A stretch of DNA of 37,801 bases from an uncultured Lachnospiraceae bacterium (GCA_947630875.1 CANRJG010000021.1:1-37801), one strand, 5' to 3'; positions 7,636 to 16,154 are shown, counted from the stretch's first letter. Made by a program: numbers and translations. Notes: generated by a model not told the origin, from the letters alone.

Positions 7636-7678
7636 TAAGGGACAGACCCGCATACGCTGCTGCAGCCTGTCCCTTATC
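7636..7678 (-). terminator. Inverted repeat downstream of the acidic lipoprotein gene, probable weak terminator
   Basis: ATAAGGGACAG (7678-7668 on the minus strand) pairs perfectly over 11 bases with CTGTCCCTTAT (7646-7636), with a 21-base spacer. It lies just after the lipoprotein stop and before the XRE promoter. The following tract is only moderately T-rich, so termination would be weak. Confidence 0.6.
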
Positions 7679-7688
7679 TTTCCGGTTG

Positions 7689-8093
7689 TTAATTTGTTAC
7701 GTCTTCGATCGCGTTGCCGGCGCCCTGTGCGGCGTCCTCTACGACATTGCCCGCATCATCGGCCACATCGTCTACCGCGCTGCCGGCATCTTCAAGCACA
7801 TCCGATGCGGCGTCCCCGATTCCGGCGTCCTCCGTCGAACTGCCTGCGGGATTTTCCGTCGCGCGGCCGCCTTCGTTTTTCTTGTCATCCTCCCGGCCTT
7901 CGGCATCCGTATCGTCGTCCCGGCCGTTTTCATCCTCTGTCCGCGTTCCGTCTGTCACATCATTGACATAGGCATGTTCATTATTCTCCGTATCATTTTT
8001 GCCCGTATCGCCATCTGTGCCCCTTGCGCAGGCAGTCAGCGCAAACAGCGCCGCGACCATCGTACAAACCAGCAAAGTTTTTGTAATCTTCAT
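7689..8093 (-). CDS. Acidic low-complexity lipoprotein
   Basis: A 134-residue protein beginning MKITKTLLVCTMVAALFALTAC, a clear type II signal peptide with lipobox LTAC. The mature part is dominated by Asp, Glu, Gly, Asn and Thr, and its last 45 residues carry degenerate heptad-like repeats of the form DxxxDAGxxVxDxA. Such sequence is likely flexible or weakly helical, and would sit on the cell surface as a strongly negative tail. The start at 8093 has AGGAGAG eight bases upstream; the longer in-frame start at 8138 lacks a site and would bury the signal peptide. No domain of known function was recognised. Confidence 0.82.
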   Translation of the reverse strand: MKITKTLLVCTMVAALFALTACARGTDGDTGKNDTENNEHAYVNDVTDGTRTEDENGRDDDTDAEGREDDKKNEGGRATENPAGSSTEDAGIGDAASDVLEDAGSAVDDVADDAGNVVEDAAQGAGNAIEDVTN

Positions 8094-8169
8094 TGATACT
8101 CTCCTTTTTTTCATTTCACGCATTTTTAATATGGGCAAAAAACGAAAAAATATACCTGAAAATCAAATG

Positions 8170-8200
8170 AAGCCTGTGCAGAGTCGCACAGGCTTTTTTG
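8170..8200. terminator. Hairpin terminator after the Gld-like ABC cassette
   Basis: A perfect 10-base inverted repeat AAGCCTGTGC/GCACAGGCTT (8170-8179 with 8186-8195) has a six-base loop. It lies 16 bases beyond the DUF4340 gene stop. The best T-run is on the plus-strand side, and the minus-strand side has a looser TTCATTTGATTTT, so it may work both ways. Confidence 0.72.
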
Positions 8201-8210
8201 TCAATTTTTG

Positions 8211-9215
8211 TCAATGCAGCAGATCTTCGGTACTGACCTCAAAGAAAGGTTCCAGATCTTCATAGGTGATGGTAAATACCGCATCCGATGTACTGGACCG
8301 CACATAAAGATCTTCATAAATGTTGCTTTCCTCGCTCTGGCCGCCGATGGTCAGCACAAAGGTTTTCGGCGTATCATTTTCCCGGTACGCCGCCGTAATC
8401 ACCAGCGACGGTTCCGTAAATCCGTACCGGCCTTCTTCCGCTTCCGCACACTGATAATCCACCTCTCTTGCGTAGCTTAGACCCGCAATTTTTTTTGCAT
8501 ATTGTCCCGCAGCCGCAAAATCGGTATTTTCCATGCGAATACCGTTTTCATCCAGCAGATACCAGTTGGGCTGCACCGTGTCATTCTGCCGTTCTTCCCG
8601 TTCCAGTACAATGGTCCTGTCCGGAAATGCAAAGGAAATTTTTTCAAATGACGCCGCATCCAGAACAGGATCGCTTTCCTTGTCGATCATATCCCACACC
8701 TGCATATCGAAGGCCAGAAACAGGTTGGCGTCCGCCAGATAAACCGTGTCGTCTCCCTCCATCATCAGATAATAGGTTGTGGTACTGGCATTGTAATCTC
8801 CCACATAATAGGTGCCGGTTTCTTTTCCGTCGGAAATGGAGACTGTCAGATACGGCTCTTTCAGTCCGTAGGGCGCCAGATCTTTCGGATTTTCCTCCAC
8901 GACCCGCTCCGCTTCCACGGTTTCAATGATTTTGGCCTTTGCCGCCGCAAAGGACTGATTCACGGGAAAATTTCTGTCCTCCGCATAATACCAGACACCG
9001 CCATCCTTCTCAAAGCGGTATAGTTTATCGTCATATTCCTCCGATGCTCTGTGCTGATAGGAAAAGGACGTAATCGCATCCGCATCCATATGTTTCAGAA
9101 CCAGCGTTTCATCTTCTGTTTCTCTGTCTTTGCCGAATTTTGAAATCAGCAGAAGCGCTGCCGCAAGTACGGCAAGCAGCAGCAGAACCATCAGCAGCCG
9201 CGCCTTTTTTTTCAT
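8211..9215 (-). CDS. DUF4340-type membrane-anchored protein of an ABC exporter cassette
   Basis: A 334-residue protein with a basic N-terminus and one membrane segment (about residues 7-25), followed by a large extracytoplasmic domain. The layout DADAITSFSYQHR, WYYAEDRNFPVNQ, LAPYGLKEPYLTVSISDGKETGTYYVGD and repeats of the last type fits DUF4340 proteins, which usually accompany GldG-like subunits. Its biochemical role is not known. The start follows directly on the stop of the GldG-like gene with AGAAGGAG upstream, so it is the last gene of the operon and is translationally linked. The assignment rests mainly on the repeated beta-rich segments and the neighbours. Confidence 0.82.
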   Translation of the reverse strand: MKKKARLLMVLLLLAVLAAALLLISKFGKDRETEDETLVLKHMDADAITSFSYQHRASEEYDDKLYRFEKDGGVWYYAEDRNFPVNQSFAAAKAKIIETVEAERVVEENPKDLAPYGLKEPYLTVSISDGKETGTYYVGDYNASTTTYYLMMEGDDTVYLADANLFLAFDMQVWDMIDKESDPVLDAASFEKISFAFPDRTIVLEREERQNDTVQPNWYLLDENGIRMENTDFAAAGQYAKKIAGLSYAREVDYQCAEAEEGRYGFTEPSLVITAAYRENDTPKTFVLTIGGQSEESNIYEDLYVRSSTSDAVFTITYEDLEPFFEVSTEDLLH

Positions 9216-10640
9216 TTATTTTCTCCTTCTTATAATCCAGATCACCACGCCAGCCGCAATGATCAGCACCGGCAGAACCCCGGTCAGTACAATTCCCCAG
9301 CCGTTGGCCTGACTGCTGCTGATATTGAGGGCGTCTCCGGACAGACTCTTGGAATGGATCGCGATACTGCTCTCATGGTCGCACATCCAGCCGATGGCGT
9401 TGATGGCAAAGTCATAGTTTCCGTCGGAAACAATGCCGCTGACTTCCTCATCCAGAAAATTCATGGAGGAAAGCACCACCATTTTCCCATCCTGTTCCGT
9501 ATTTTGGGAAGCCGCCGCCAGGATCATGGTACCTTTTTCGTCCTCAGGCTCCCGCTCCATGGATTTCAACTCTTTCTCCAGGGATTTGGCATAGCCGGAA
9601 GCCGTGGTGGTCAGCAGCGGACTGACTTCACAGGAAACTGCCGCGTGGTCTGTCAAGATCCGCATGGCATAGGGTACGATGCAGTACATTCTGTGATCGA
9701 TCAGAGGCTGGGTCACCTCATGGGTTTTGAAATTTGCCAGAATCTGATAGGGCGCGTTTCCGTAAGTAAATCCGGCGTCTCCCTCAAAGACCATGCTGCT
9801 GTCAAACCCGATGCCAAACTGCCCGGTTACAGCGTCCAGATTGGGGCAGTCCGCCAGCATATAGTTTCTGATATAAAACAGGGTGCCTCCCTTGTTCAGA
9901 TATGCCAGAATCAAATCCTTTTCCTTTTCGGAAATGTCCTTTTCCGGCGCGTTGATCAGCAGACAGCCGCAGTCGTCGGGCACTGTGCCCGTACTGACCA
10001 GCGAAAGATCGTTCATTTCCATATTTTCCCTTGCAATATAGGAACGCAGCCGGTCCGAAAACGCCTTTTCGGAATGTCCGTTCAGACAGTAAATCACGGA
10101 AAGGGCGTCATTGGTCACATAGTCGATGGCGCTGGTCAGAGCAGACTCGCCTTCAAAATCCTGGGCCTCCACTTCATTGCCCTCGCTGTCGTAACCGGTT
10201 TTGGTCACATAAATGCTGTCATTGAATACCAGCTGAAACCGCTTGCCGGATTCTACGACGATACTGTTGTCCGCAATACCTTCCGAGGTATAGGCGGAAG
10301 CAAAGGTGGGATGCACCGCCGGATCGATTTTCCGGATTTTGATGTGCTTCGACAAATCCGCATAGCGGGCCAGCAGATCTTCGATCACCGCGTCCTCTTT
10401 TCCGGACTGCACCACAAAGTATAACGTCACGTCCTCGTCCAGTCCCCGCACCAGCTTTTTGGTCTGGTCGGAAATGGAAAACATCTTCTGTTCGCTGAAA
10501 TCCAGGGAACGAATGGAAGCCGGCAGCGCCGAAACCAGGAAATTTAAGGCCACCAGCACCCCGATGACTGCCAGAGAAAGGAAAATGCTGTAAGCGCCGT
10601 TATGCAGCAGTTTTTTTCGAAATGCATTCTTATTTTTCAT
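9216..10640 (-). CDS. GldG-like ABC transporter auxiliary protein
   Basis: A 474-residue protein with a membrane segment near the N-terminus (about residues 16-37), a long external domain, and a second segment at the very end (LPVLIIAAGVVIWIIRRRK). The pattern FSEQKMFSISDQTKKLVRGLDEDVTLYFV is typical of the GldG/ABC_transp_aux family, as is YCLNGHSEKAFSDRL and the PDDCGCLLINAPEKDISEKEKDLILAYLNKGGTLFY block that resembles a glutamine-amidotransferase-like fold. The family partners an ABC-2 permease and ATPase; in gliding bacteria it is part of the Gld machinery, while in Firmicutes its cargo is unknown. AGGAGG precedes the start. It sits between the permease and the DUF4340 gene. Confidence 0.87.
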   Translation of the reverse strand: MKNKNAFRKKLLHNGAYSIFLSLAVIGVLVALNFLVSALPASIRSLDFSEQKMFSISDQTKKLVRGLDEDVTLYFVVQSGKEDAVIEDLLARYADLSKHIKIRKIDPAVHPTFASAYTSEGIADNSIVVESGKRFQLVFNDSIYVTKTGYDSEGNEVEAQDFEGESALTSAIDYVTNDALSVIYCLNGHSEKAFSDRLRSYIARENMEMNDLSLVSTGTVPDDCGCLLINAPEKDISEKEKDLILAYLNKGGTLFYIRNYMLADCPNLDAVTGQFGIGFDSSMVFEGDAGFTYGNAPYQILANFKTHEVTQPLIDHRMYCIVPYAMRILTDHAAVSCEVSPLLTTTASGYAKSLEKELKSMEREPEDEKGTMILAAASQNTEQDGKMVVLSSMNFLDEEVSGIVSDGNYDFAINAIGWMCDHESSIAIHSKSLSGDALNISSSQANGWGIVLTGVLPVLIIAAGVVIWIIRRRK

Positions 10641-10650
10641 ACGGCACCTC

Positions 10651-11520
10651 CTAGCTCCAGCGGCGTTTGTAGATCGCCTGCACGCTCAGAAACAGAAACA
10701 GGAAGATCACGGAAAGGTAATAGACCACCACCGTCAGATCCAGCTCGCCGTACACCAGGTTGTTTAAGCGGTCCGGCATCCCCAGCACCGCGATGATCCG
10801 GTTGATCAGTCCCTGCAGCAGCGACCGGCGCAGCAGGAAAATCACCACGAGCACGGCTTCCAGTCCCAGTCCCACGCCTGCTGCCAACAGCAGATTTTTC
10901 GTCATAATATAAATCAGAACCGCCAGCAGACAGATCACAATGGCGACGCCGATCAGAGAACTGACGGGATCGGAAGGAATGATGGCCGCCAGAGAAGTGC
11001 TGAAATAGGAAAGCAGCAAAAGGCCGAAGCTCAGCACCGCGGCCAGCACCTGATTTTCCGTCACGGCGGAGACGTAAAAACCCACCGCCAGACTGGCTGC
11101 CCCCAGCAGGAAATACCCTGCAATGGCCACATAATCCATGGCCAGGGACGCCGCCGGCTTGCCGAAGCCCAGCAGAATCAGCGGGTAAAACAAAAATACC
11201 AGCATGGGAATCGCAAATACGGTAACCACCGCAAAATATTTTCCCAGCACAATATCGGTGATTTTCACCGGCGCCGTATACAGCAGCTGATCCGTTTTCT
11301 GCCGCCGTTCATCCGCCATCATACGCATGGTGATCAGGGGCACGATAATCATCAGCACAAAGGCCGTATTTTCCAGTCCTACACCAAACCAGGGGTACTG
11401 ATTCTGCAGATTGTAAATCGTAAAATACAGACCTACAATCGCAAAGAAAAAGGCCACAATCACATAGCCCATGGGAGAAACAAACCAGGATTTCAGTTCT
11501 TTCTTATATACTGCGCTCAT
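10651..11520 (-). CDS. ABC-2 type transporter permease (GldF-like)
   Basis: A 289-residue integral membrane protein with about six to seven hydrophobic segments. It starts MSAVYKKELKSWFVSPMGYVIVAFFFAIVG, the characteristic opening of GldF-type ABC-2 permeases, with an MRMMADERRQKTDQLLYTAPV loop after the second segment. It would form the channel for the ATPase encoded just upstream, whose stop overlaps this start by four bases (ATGA). The next gene encodes the GldG-like partner. Export of an unknown substrate, or a role in envelope assembly, is inferred from the cassette only. Confidence 0.9.
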   Translation of the reverse strand: MSAVYKKELKSWFVSPMGYVIVAFFFAIVGLYFTIYNLQNQYPWFGVGLENTAFVLMIIVPLITMRMMADERRQKTDQLLYTAPVKITDIVLGKYFAVVTVFAIPMLVFLFYPLILLGFGKPAASLAMDYVAIAGYFLLGAASLAVGFYVSAVTENQVLAAVLSFGLLLLSYFSTSLAAIIPSDPVSSLIGVAIVICLLAVLIYIMTKNLLLAAGVGLGLEAVLVVIFLLRRSLLQGLINRIIAVLGMPDRLNNLVYGELDLTVVVYYLSVIFLFLFLSVQAIYKRRWS

Positions 11521-12473
11521 GCTTCATCCTCCCCTTCTTTCGTTTCTGCGGTAAATGCCATGAAGACTTCCTCTAAAGAATGTTCCTCCTTTGTACTGGA
11601 AAGAATCGGCATTCTGTGATCCGCAAAGAGATAAAACAGTTCTTCTTCCAGCCCCGTATGCGCCTGATCGGCTTCGATCCGCAGCCGGACCGCATCCTTT
11701 TCTTTTTCCAGCGTGGTAAAGGACCGGACAGCCGCCACGCCCTTCAGCAGGTCGCCGATAGCCGTTTCCTCTCCTTTCACGCTGATGGTATAATACACGT
11801 TCTGGTTCATATTGACGGACAGGTTTTCCGGCGTATCCGCCGCCACCAGCCGTCCTTTGTTGATGATCCAGACGTAATCGCAGACTGCGCTGATTTCCGA
11901 CAGGATATGGGAGCTTAATATAATGGTGTGCTGACTGCCGAGCCGGCGGATCAGCTCCCGGACTTCCATAATCTGATTCGGATCCAGTCCCACCGTCGGT
12001 TCATCCAGAATCAGCACCGGAGGAAACCCGATGAGGGCCTGGGCGATACCCACCCTCTGCCGGTATCCCTTGGAAAGGTTGCGGATCAGCCGGTTTGCCA
12101 CTTCGGTAATGCCGGTTTCCTGCATGATCTCCTCTACCATCAGCTTTTTCTTCCGCCGGTCCACTTTTTTCAAATCCGCCACAAAAGAAAGATATTCCCG
12201 GGGCGTCATATCCATATACAGGGGCGGCAGCTCCGGCAGATAGCCGATGCAGCTTTTGGCTTTTTCCGGTTCCTCAAAAATATCAAAACCGTTGACGGTA
12301 ACGGTTCCCTCTGTTGCGGCCAGATATCCGGTCATGATATTCATGGTGGTGGATTTTCCGGCGCCGTTGGGCCCTAAGAACCCGTAGATTTTTCCGGGGG
12401 CCAGTTCAATATTCAAATCATCCACGGCCACGTGACCGCCGTATTTTTTGGTCAGATGTTCGATTTTAATCAT
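11517..12473 (-). CDS. ABC transporter ATP-binding protein (GldA-like)
   Basis: A 318-residue ATPase with all nucleotide-binding motifs: Walker A GPNGAGKST (residues 34-42), signature LSKGYRQRVG, Walker B VLILDEPTVGLDP and the switch histidine in ILSSHILSEI. The roughly 100-residue C-terminal extension after the ATPase core is common in the DrrA/GldA/NatA branch that serves ABC-2 exporters. It powers the permease encoded next, with which it overlaps by four bases. It starts nine bases after ecfT stops, so the exporter cassette is probably co-transcribed with the ECF genes although the two systems differ in function. Confidence 0.93.
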   Translation of the reverse strand: MIKIEHLTKKYGGHVAVDDLNIELAPGKIYGFLGPNGAGKSTTMNIMTGYLAATEGTVTVNGFDIFEEPEKAKSCIGYLPELPPLYMDMTPREYLSFVADLKKVDRRKKKLMVEEIMQETGITEVANRLIRNLSKGYRQRVGIAQALIGFPPVLILDEPTVGLDPNQIMEVRELIRRLGSQHTIILSSHILSEISAVCDYVWIINKGRLVAADTPENLSVNMNQNVYYTISVKGEETAIGDLLKGVAAVRSFTTLEKEKDAVRLRIEADQAHTGLEEELFYLFADHRMPILSSTKEEHSLEEVFMAFTAETKEGEDEA

Positions 12474-12482
12474 TTTTCTTCC

Positions 12483-13304
12483 TCACAGTCGGATCGGGAT
12501 TTTTACATCCGCGATCTTTGTCAGTATCATCATTCCCAGATATACGCAGAAAAACAAAAATGCGAGATAATCCCGCCGCTGGTATTGCAGCGGTTTCATT
12601 TTGGTTCTGCCCTTGCCGCCGGTATAGCATCTGGCCTCCATGGCCAGTGCCAGATCATTGGCCCTGCGAAAGGCGGAAACAAACAGCGGCACCAGCACCG
12701 GAATCAGGCTTTTTATTTTTTTGATCAGGTTCCCGCTTTCAAAATCCGCGCCCCGGGCCGTCTGCGCCTTCATGATTTTGTCCGTTTCTTCCAGCAGAAT
12801 CGGAATGAAACGCAGCGCAATGGACATCATCATGGCAATTTCATGCACCGGCACCTTCACCGCCTGCAGCGGCTTCAGCAGGGATTCCAGCGCATCCGTC
12901 ATATTGTTGGGAGTGGTGGTAAAGGTCAGCAGCGAAGTGCCGAAAATCAGATAAATCAGCCGCAGCGCCATGACCACCGCCATCCGGACGCCTTCGGCGG
13001 AAATATGAAAAATCCACCAGGATACAATATATTTCCCCGGCACCAGAAACAGATTGAAGATCACCGTCAGCAGCAGCAGGTACACCAGGGGTTTAATGCC
13101 CCGGAAAATATAAAATACGGGGACTTTGGATACCGTGATCATGGAAATCAGAAACAGCGTGGAAAGCGCATAGCCTGCCGGGTTATGAAACACAAACAGA
13201 CAGACGATAAACAGCAGCGCCCCGATGATTTTCACTCTGGCGTCCAGCCTGTGTAAAATAGAATTGGACGGATAATATTGTCCGATGGTGATTTCTCTAA
13301 GCAT
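12483..13304 (-). CDS. ecfT: Energy-coupling factor transporter transmembrane protein EcfT
   Basis: A 273-residue membrane protein and the scaffold of group II ECF vitamin transporters. It links the two ATPases to interchangeable substrate-binding S proteins encoded elsewhere. Visible features are the opening ITIGQYYPSNSILHRLDARVKI, several hydrophobic helices, and the coupling motif ARGADF (ARG box) in the C-terminal cytoplasmic part; a second Ala-Arg-rich site is seen in LAMEARCYTGGKGRTKM. Length is normal. It overlaps the end of ecfA2 by eight bases. Confidence 0.95.
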   Translation of the reverse strand: MLREITIGQYYPSNSILHRLDARVKIIGALLFIVCLFVFHNPAGYALSTLFLISMITVSKVPVFYIFRGIKPLVYLLLLTVIFNLFLVPGKYIVSWWIFHISAEGVRMAVVMALRLIYLIFGTSLLTFTTTPNNMTDALESLLKPLQAVKVPVHEIAMMMSIALRFIPILLEETDKIMKAQTARGADFESGNLIKKIKSLIPVLVPLFVSAFRRANDLALAMEARCYTGGKGRTKMKPLQYQRRDYLAFLFFCVYLGMMILTKIADVKIPIRL

Positions 13305-14157
13305 GTGACCTGTTTTTCACCGCCTCTAAAATCGTTTCTTTCGCCGCTTCCAGCGTAATGGCGCCGGTATCCACGGCGAAACCCTTTTGCTTTAAAGCCC
13401 GCAGAATATAGCAGACCTGGGGCGCGGCAAGCTGGATACGTTCCAGTTCTTCAATATGGGAAAAAACCTTTTCTTTCTGATCGTCGAAAACGATGCTTCC
13501 CGCATCAAAGACCATAATCCGGTCCACATACTCCGCCACTTCTTCCATGCTGTGGGACACCAGAATAATGGTGCATTTCTCCTGCCGCCGAAGCGCAGAC
13601 AGCATGTCCAGAATTTCTTTTTTGCCTTTTGGATCCAGTCCTGCCGTAGGTTCATCCATGACCAGCACTTCGGGCTTTGAGGCAATGACCCCCGCAATGG
13701 CAGCCCGTCTTTTCTGCCCGCCCGACAGTTCAAAGGGAGAGCTTTGATGAAAGCGTTTTTCCAGTCCCACCAGATCCAGCGCCCACAGCGCCCGATTTCT
13801 TGCTTCTTCCTCCGACAAGCCGAAATTTCTCGGCCCGAAACAGACATCAGAAATAACATCAGCTTCGAAAAGCTGATGCTCCGGATACTGAAACACAAGC
13901 CCGACGCCTGCCCTCAGTTGTTTTCTGTTAAAATCCCTGTCCCAGATATTTTTGCCGTGAAACAGCACTTCGCCGCTGTAAGGTTTTTCCAGACCGTTCA
14001 GCAGCTGCAGGAACGTGGATTTTCCCGAACCGGTATGTCCGATCAGGCCCACAAACTCATTTTCCGCGAAATCCGCCGAAACCTGTTTCAGTGCCTGTAC
14101 TTCGTATACCGTATCTTTTCCATAATAATAATCAACATTTTTTAATGAAAGCAGCAT
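13297..14157 (-). CDS. ecfA2: Energy-coupling factor transporter ATPase EcfA2
   Basis: A 286-residue ABC ATPase with Walker A GHTGSGKST (residues 40-48), Q-loop VFQYPEHQLFEADV, signature LSGGQKRR and Walker B VLVMDEPTAGLDP. The YPEHQLF form of the Q-loop is typical of the EcfA2 partner. It works as a heterodimer with EcfA1 below EcfT and drives uptake of vitamins and metals bound by S components. Its start lies within the last codons of ecfA1 (16-base overlap), and its end overlaps ecfT. Confidence 0.95.
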   Translation of the reverse strand: MLLSLKNVDYYYGKDTVYEVQALKQVSADFAENEFVGLIGHTGSGKSTFLQLLNGLEKPYSGEVLFHGKNIWDRDFNRKQLRAGVGLVFQYPEHQLFEADVISDVCFGPRNFGLSEEEARNRALWALDLVGLEKRFHQSSPFELSGGQKRRAAIAGVIASKPEVLVMDEPTAGLDPKGKKEILDMLSALRRQEKCTIILVSHSMEEVAEYVDRIMVFDAGSIVFDDQKEKVFSHIEELERIQLAAPQVCYILRALKQKGFAVDTGAITLEAAKETILEAVKNRSHA

Positions 14158-14993
14158 AACGCCTCCACCAGTTCCTCTATCGTCAATATCCCGTCGGGTA
14201 CCGGAACGCCGGCTTTTTTCAGTTCATATCCCAGCTTTGTGGCCTGAGGCACATCCAGCTGCATGGCCTCCAGTTCCTCCGGTCTGGAAAATATTTCCTT
14301 GGGCGTTCCGCACAGCTTCACCTGCCCTTTGTCCATGCAGTAAATCCGATCCGCATAAATGGCTTCTTCCATATAATGGGTAATCAGAATAATGGTAACG
14401 CCTTCCACTTCATTCAGCGCCCGGCAGGTGCGGATGACTTCCCTGCGTCCTTTGGGATCCAGCATGGCCGTAGGCTCATCCAGTACGATACACTTCGGCC
14501 GCATGGCCACGATCCCCGCAATGGCGACCCGCTGTTTCTGACCGCCGGAAAGCTTCCCCGGGGCAGCCTTGCGATAAGCGTACAGATTCACCGCTTTCAG
14601 GCTCTCCTCGACTCTTTCCCAGATGGTATTGCATTCCAGTCCCAGATTTTCCGGACCGAAGCCCACGTCTTCTTCTACCACCGAAGCAATGATCTGATTG
14701 TCCGGATTTTGAAACACCATGCCCGTGGTTCTGCGGACGTTTTGGACATTTTCCTCTTTTGCGGTATCCATCCCGTCGATATACAGGGTGCCCTCCGTAG
14801 GAGCGATTAAGGCATTTAACTGTCTGGCCAGCGTGGATTTTCCCGAACCGTTTGCCCCCAGAACCGCGATAAATTCTCCCGGCTGCACCTGCATATCCAC
14901 ACCGCGGAGCGCTGCAACGCGCTCCGTGGTATTACCTTCTTCATCTATGCGTTCATAGGAATAGGATATTTTTGACGCATTGATCATATCCAT
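14142..14993 (-). CDS. ecfA1: Energy-coupling factor transporter ATPase EcfA1
   Basis: A 283-residue ABC ATPase with Walker A GANGSGKST (residues 46-54), Q-loop VFQNPDNQIIASVVEEDVGFGPENLG, signature LSGGQKQR (148-155) and Walker B CIVLDEPTAMLDP. The NPDNQ Q-loop marks the EcfA1 member of the pair. The start at 14993 has GAGG at good spacing and lies 18 bases after the mscL stop, so the ECF genes probably read from the mscL promoter; no separate promoter is visible. Order ecfA1-ecfA2-ecfT downstream of rplQ is the usual Firmicutes arrangement. Confidence 0.95.
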   Translation of the reverse strand: MDMINASKISYSYERIDEEGNTTERVAALRGVDMQVQPGEFIAVLGANGSGKSTLARQLNALIAPTEGTLYIDGMDTAKEENVQNVRRTTGMVFQNPDNQIIASVVEEDVGFGPENLGLECNTIWERVEESLKAVNLYAYRKAAPGKLSGGQKQRVAIAGIVAMRPKCIVLDEPTAMLDPKGRREVIRTCRALNEVEGVTIILITHYMEEAIYADRIYCMDKGQVKLCGTPKEIFSRPEELEAMQLDVPQATKLGYELKKAGVPVPDGILTIEELVEALCCFH

Positions 14994-15011
14994 TGTTTCT
15001 GCCTCAAAGAA

Positions 15012-15458
15012 TTACTTTACGCTTTCTTCCAGTACAGACGTACAGTGGGGGCATCTGGTAGCCTCCAGCGGAATCTCGGTCTGGCAGTAGGGACAGGTCT
15101 TCGTCGTCACCGGTGTTTCTTCCGGGTGATCCGGATGCAGCTTATTGATGCCCTTCACCACCAGGAAGACCACGAATGCCATTATCAGAAAGTTAATCAG
15201 TCCCGAAATAAAACTGCCGTAATTGATGGTGGCAGCCCCGGCTTCCTGGGCCGCAGCCAGGGTTTCGTAAGAATTGCCGTCCAGACTGATAAACCAGTTG
15301 GTAAAATCTATTTTTCCGGTAAAGAGAGAAATCACCGGCATAAAGATGTCATTGACCAGCGACGTAACCAATCCGTTAAACGCGCCGCCGATAATAACGC
15401 CAACGGCAAGATCGATCATATTGCCGCGCATCACAAACTTCTTAAATTCTTTCAGCAT
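15012..15458 (-). CDS. mscL: Large-conductance mechanosensitive channel with C-terminal zinc ribbon
   Basis: A 148-residue MscL. The first part is canonical: [37 protein letters not shown] forms TM1 with its glycine-rich pore stretch, and [25 protein letters not shown] forms TM2. It opens under membrane tension and releases solutes on hypo-osmotic shock. The C-terminus carries CPYCQTEI...ATRCPHC (Cys122, 125, 136, 139), a four-cysteine zinc ribbon in the cytoplasmic tail in place of the plain helical bundle end. The start at 15458 was chosen because GGAGG precedes it and TM1 starts at the usual distance. It is the first gene after the rplQ terminator and has its own promoter. Confidence 0.95.
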   Translation of the reverse strand: MLKEFKKFVMRGNMIDLAVGVIIGGAFNGLVTSLVNDIFMPVISLFTGKIDFTNWFISLDGNSYETLAAAQEAGAATINYGSFISGLINFLIMAFVVFLVVKGINKLHPDHPEETPVTTKTCPYCQTEIPLEATRCPHCTSVLEESVK

Positions 15459-15489
15459 AGTTTTAACCTCCGCTTTTGTATTCTTTATT

Positions 15490-15518
15490 ACTTTACACCA
15501 TATCCCTTTGTATTTCAA
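15490..15518 (-). promoter_or_regulatory. Putative promoter for mscL and the ECF genes
   Basis: TTGAAA (15518-15513) and TAAAGT (15495-15490) are 17 bases apart on the minus strand, about 30 bases before the mscL start and downstream of the rplQ terminator. Confidence 0.6.
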
Positions 15519-15567
15519 TAAAAAAGTGGACAGCCCGGCCGCCGGCGCGGCGCAAAGCAGGCACAAG

Positions 15568-15600
15568 GAAAAAGGCCCGCATCCTTTGAAGGATGGGGCC
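15568..15600 (-). terminator. Terminator of the S10-spc-alpha ribosomal operon (after rplQ)
   Basis: On the minus strand GGCCCCATCCTT pairs with AAGGATGCGGGCC (about 12 base pairs with one bulge, A-rich loop) and is followed by TTTTTCC. It lies just after the rplQ stop and before the mscL promoter. Confidence 0.92.
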
Positions 15601-15617
15601 TGTAAATCCCTGGGTTC

Positions 15618-16154
15618 TTATACAAGTTCAAGAATAACTTCCATCGCCGCATCGCCCTTACGCTGTCCCAGCTTGATGATGCGTGTATAACCGCCGTTGC
15701 GGTTTGCATACTTCGGTGCGATTTCATCAAAGAGCTTTGCCGGAAGATCGATCTTCTTTGTATTTTTCTTTCTGCCTGCCGCCTGTTTCGGCACTTCCGT
15801 TACCGGATACAGGACGCTGAGCATTTTACGTCTTGCGTTCAGTCTGGAAGGCTTATCTTTTTTGATGGTCTTTTCCACTTCATCATAAACGGTCACTTTC
15901 TTGCCGTCCACAACTTCTTTTACACGCTTTCCGTCTTTGTCCTTGCGCGCTACCTTGGCCATCACCGTAACGGTTTCATAGTTGTCTTTTTCCTTTACTG
16001 CAAGGGCAATCAGGCCGTCCGCAATTTTTCTGACTTCCTTCGCCCTCGCTTCCGTCGTTACAATTTTACCCTTGTAAATCAAAGCCGTAACCTGATTTCT
16101 GAGTAAAGCCTTTCTCTGACTTTGGGTTTTACCTAATTTTCTGTATTGAGCCAT
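15618..16154 (-). CDS. rplQ: 50S ribosomal protein L17, extended form
   Basis: L17 (bL17), recognised by [42 protein letters not shown], and the C-terminal [36 protein letters not shown]. At 178 residues it is about 50 longer than the usual 115-130. The extra residues fall in two lysine-rich insertions (about 68-101 and 117-137) either side of [13 protein letters not shown]. The frame is intact, so these look like real lineage-specific extensions on the subunit surface. It is the last gene of the alpha operon, preceded by AGGAGG-type binding site and followed by a strong terminator. Confidence 0.96.
   Translation of the reverse strand: MAQYRKLGKTQSQRKALLRNQVTALIYKGKIVTTEARAKEVRKIADGLIALAVKEKDNYETVTVMAKVARKDKDGKRVKEVVDGKKVTVYDEVEKTIKKDKPSRLNARRKMLSVLYPVTEVPKQAAGRKKNTKKIDLPAKLFDEIAPKYANRNGGYTRIIKLGQRKGDAAMEVILELV

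Noticed and set aside
7567..7653. Longer N-terminus for the XRE regulator (start at 7653)
   Set aside because: The extension is hydrophobic, unlike XRE proteins, and runs through the promoter and the upstream inverted repeat.
9354..10424. A 356-codon plus-strand open frame opposite the GldG-like gene
   Set aside because: It is a shadow of the minus-strand gene: no Shine-Dalgarno site, no recognisable domain, and the minus-strand protein fits its family over its whole length.
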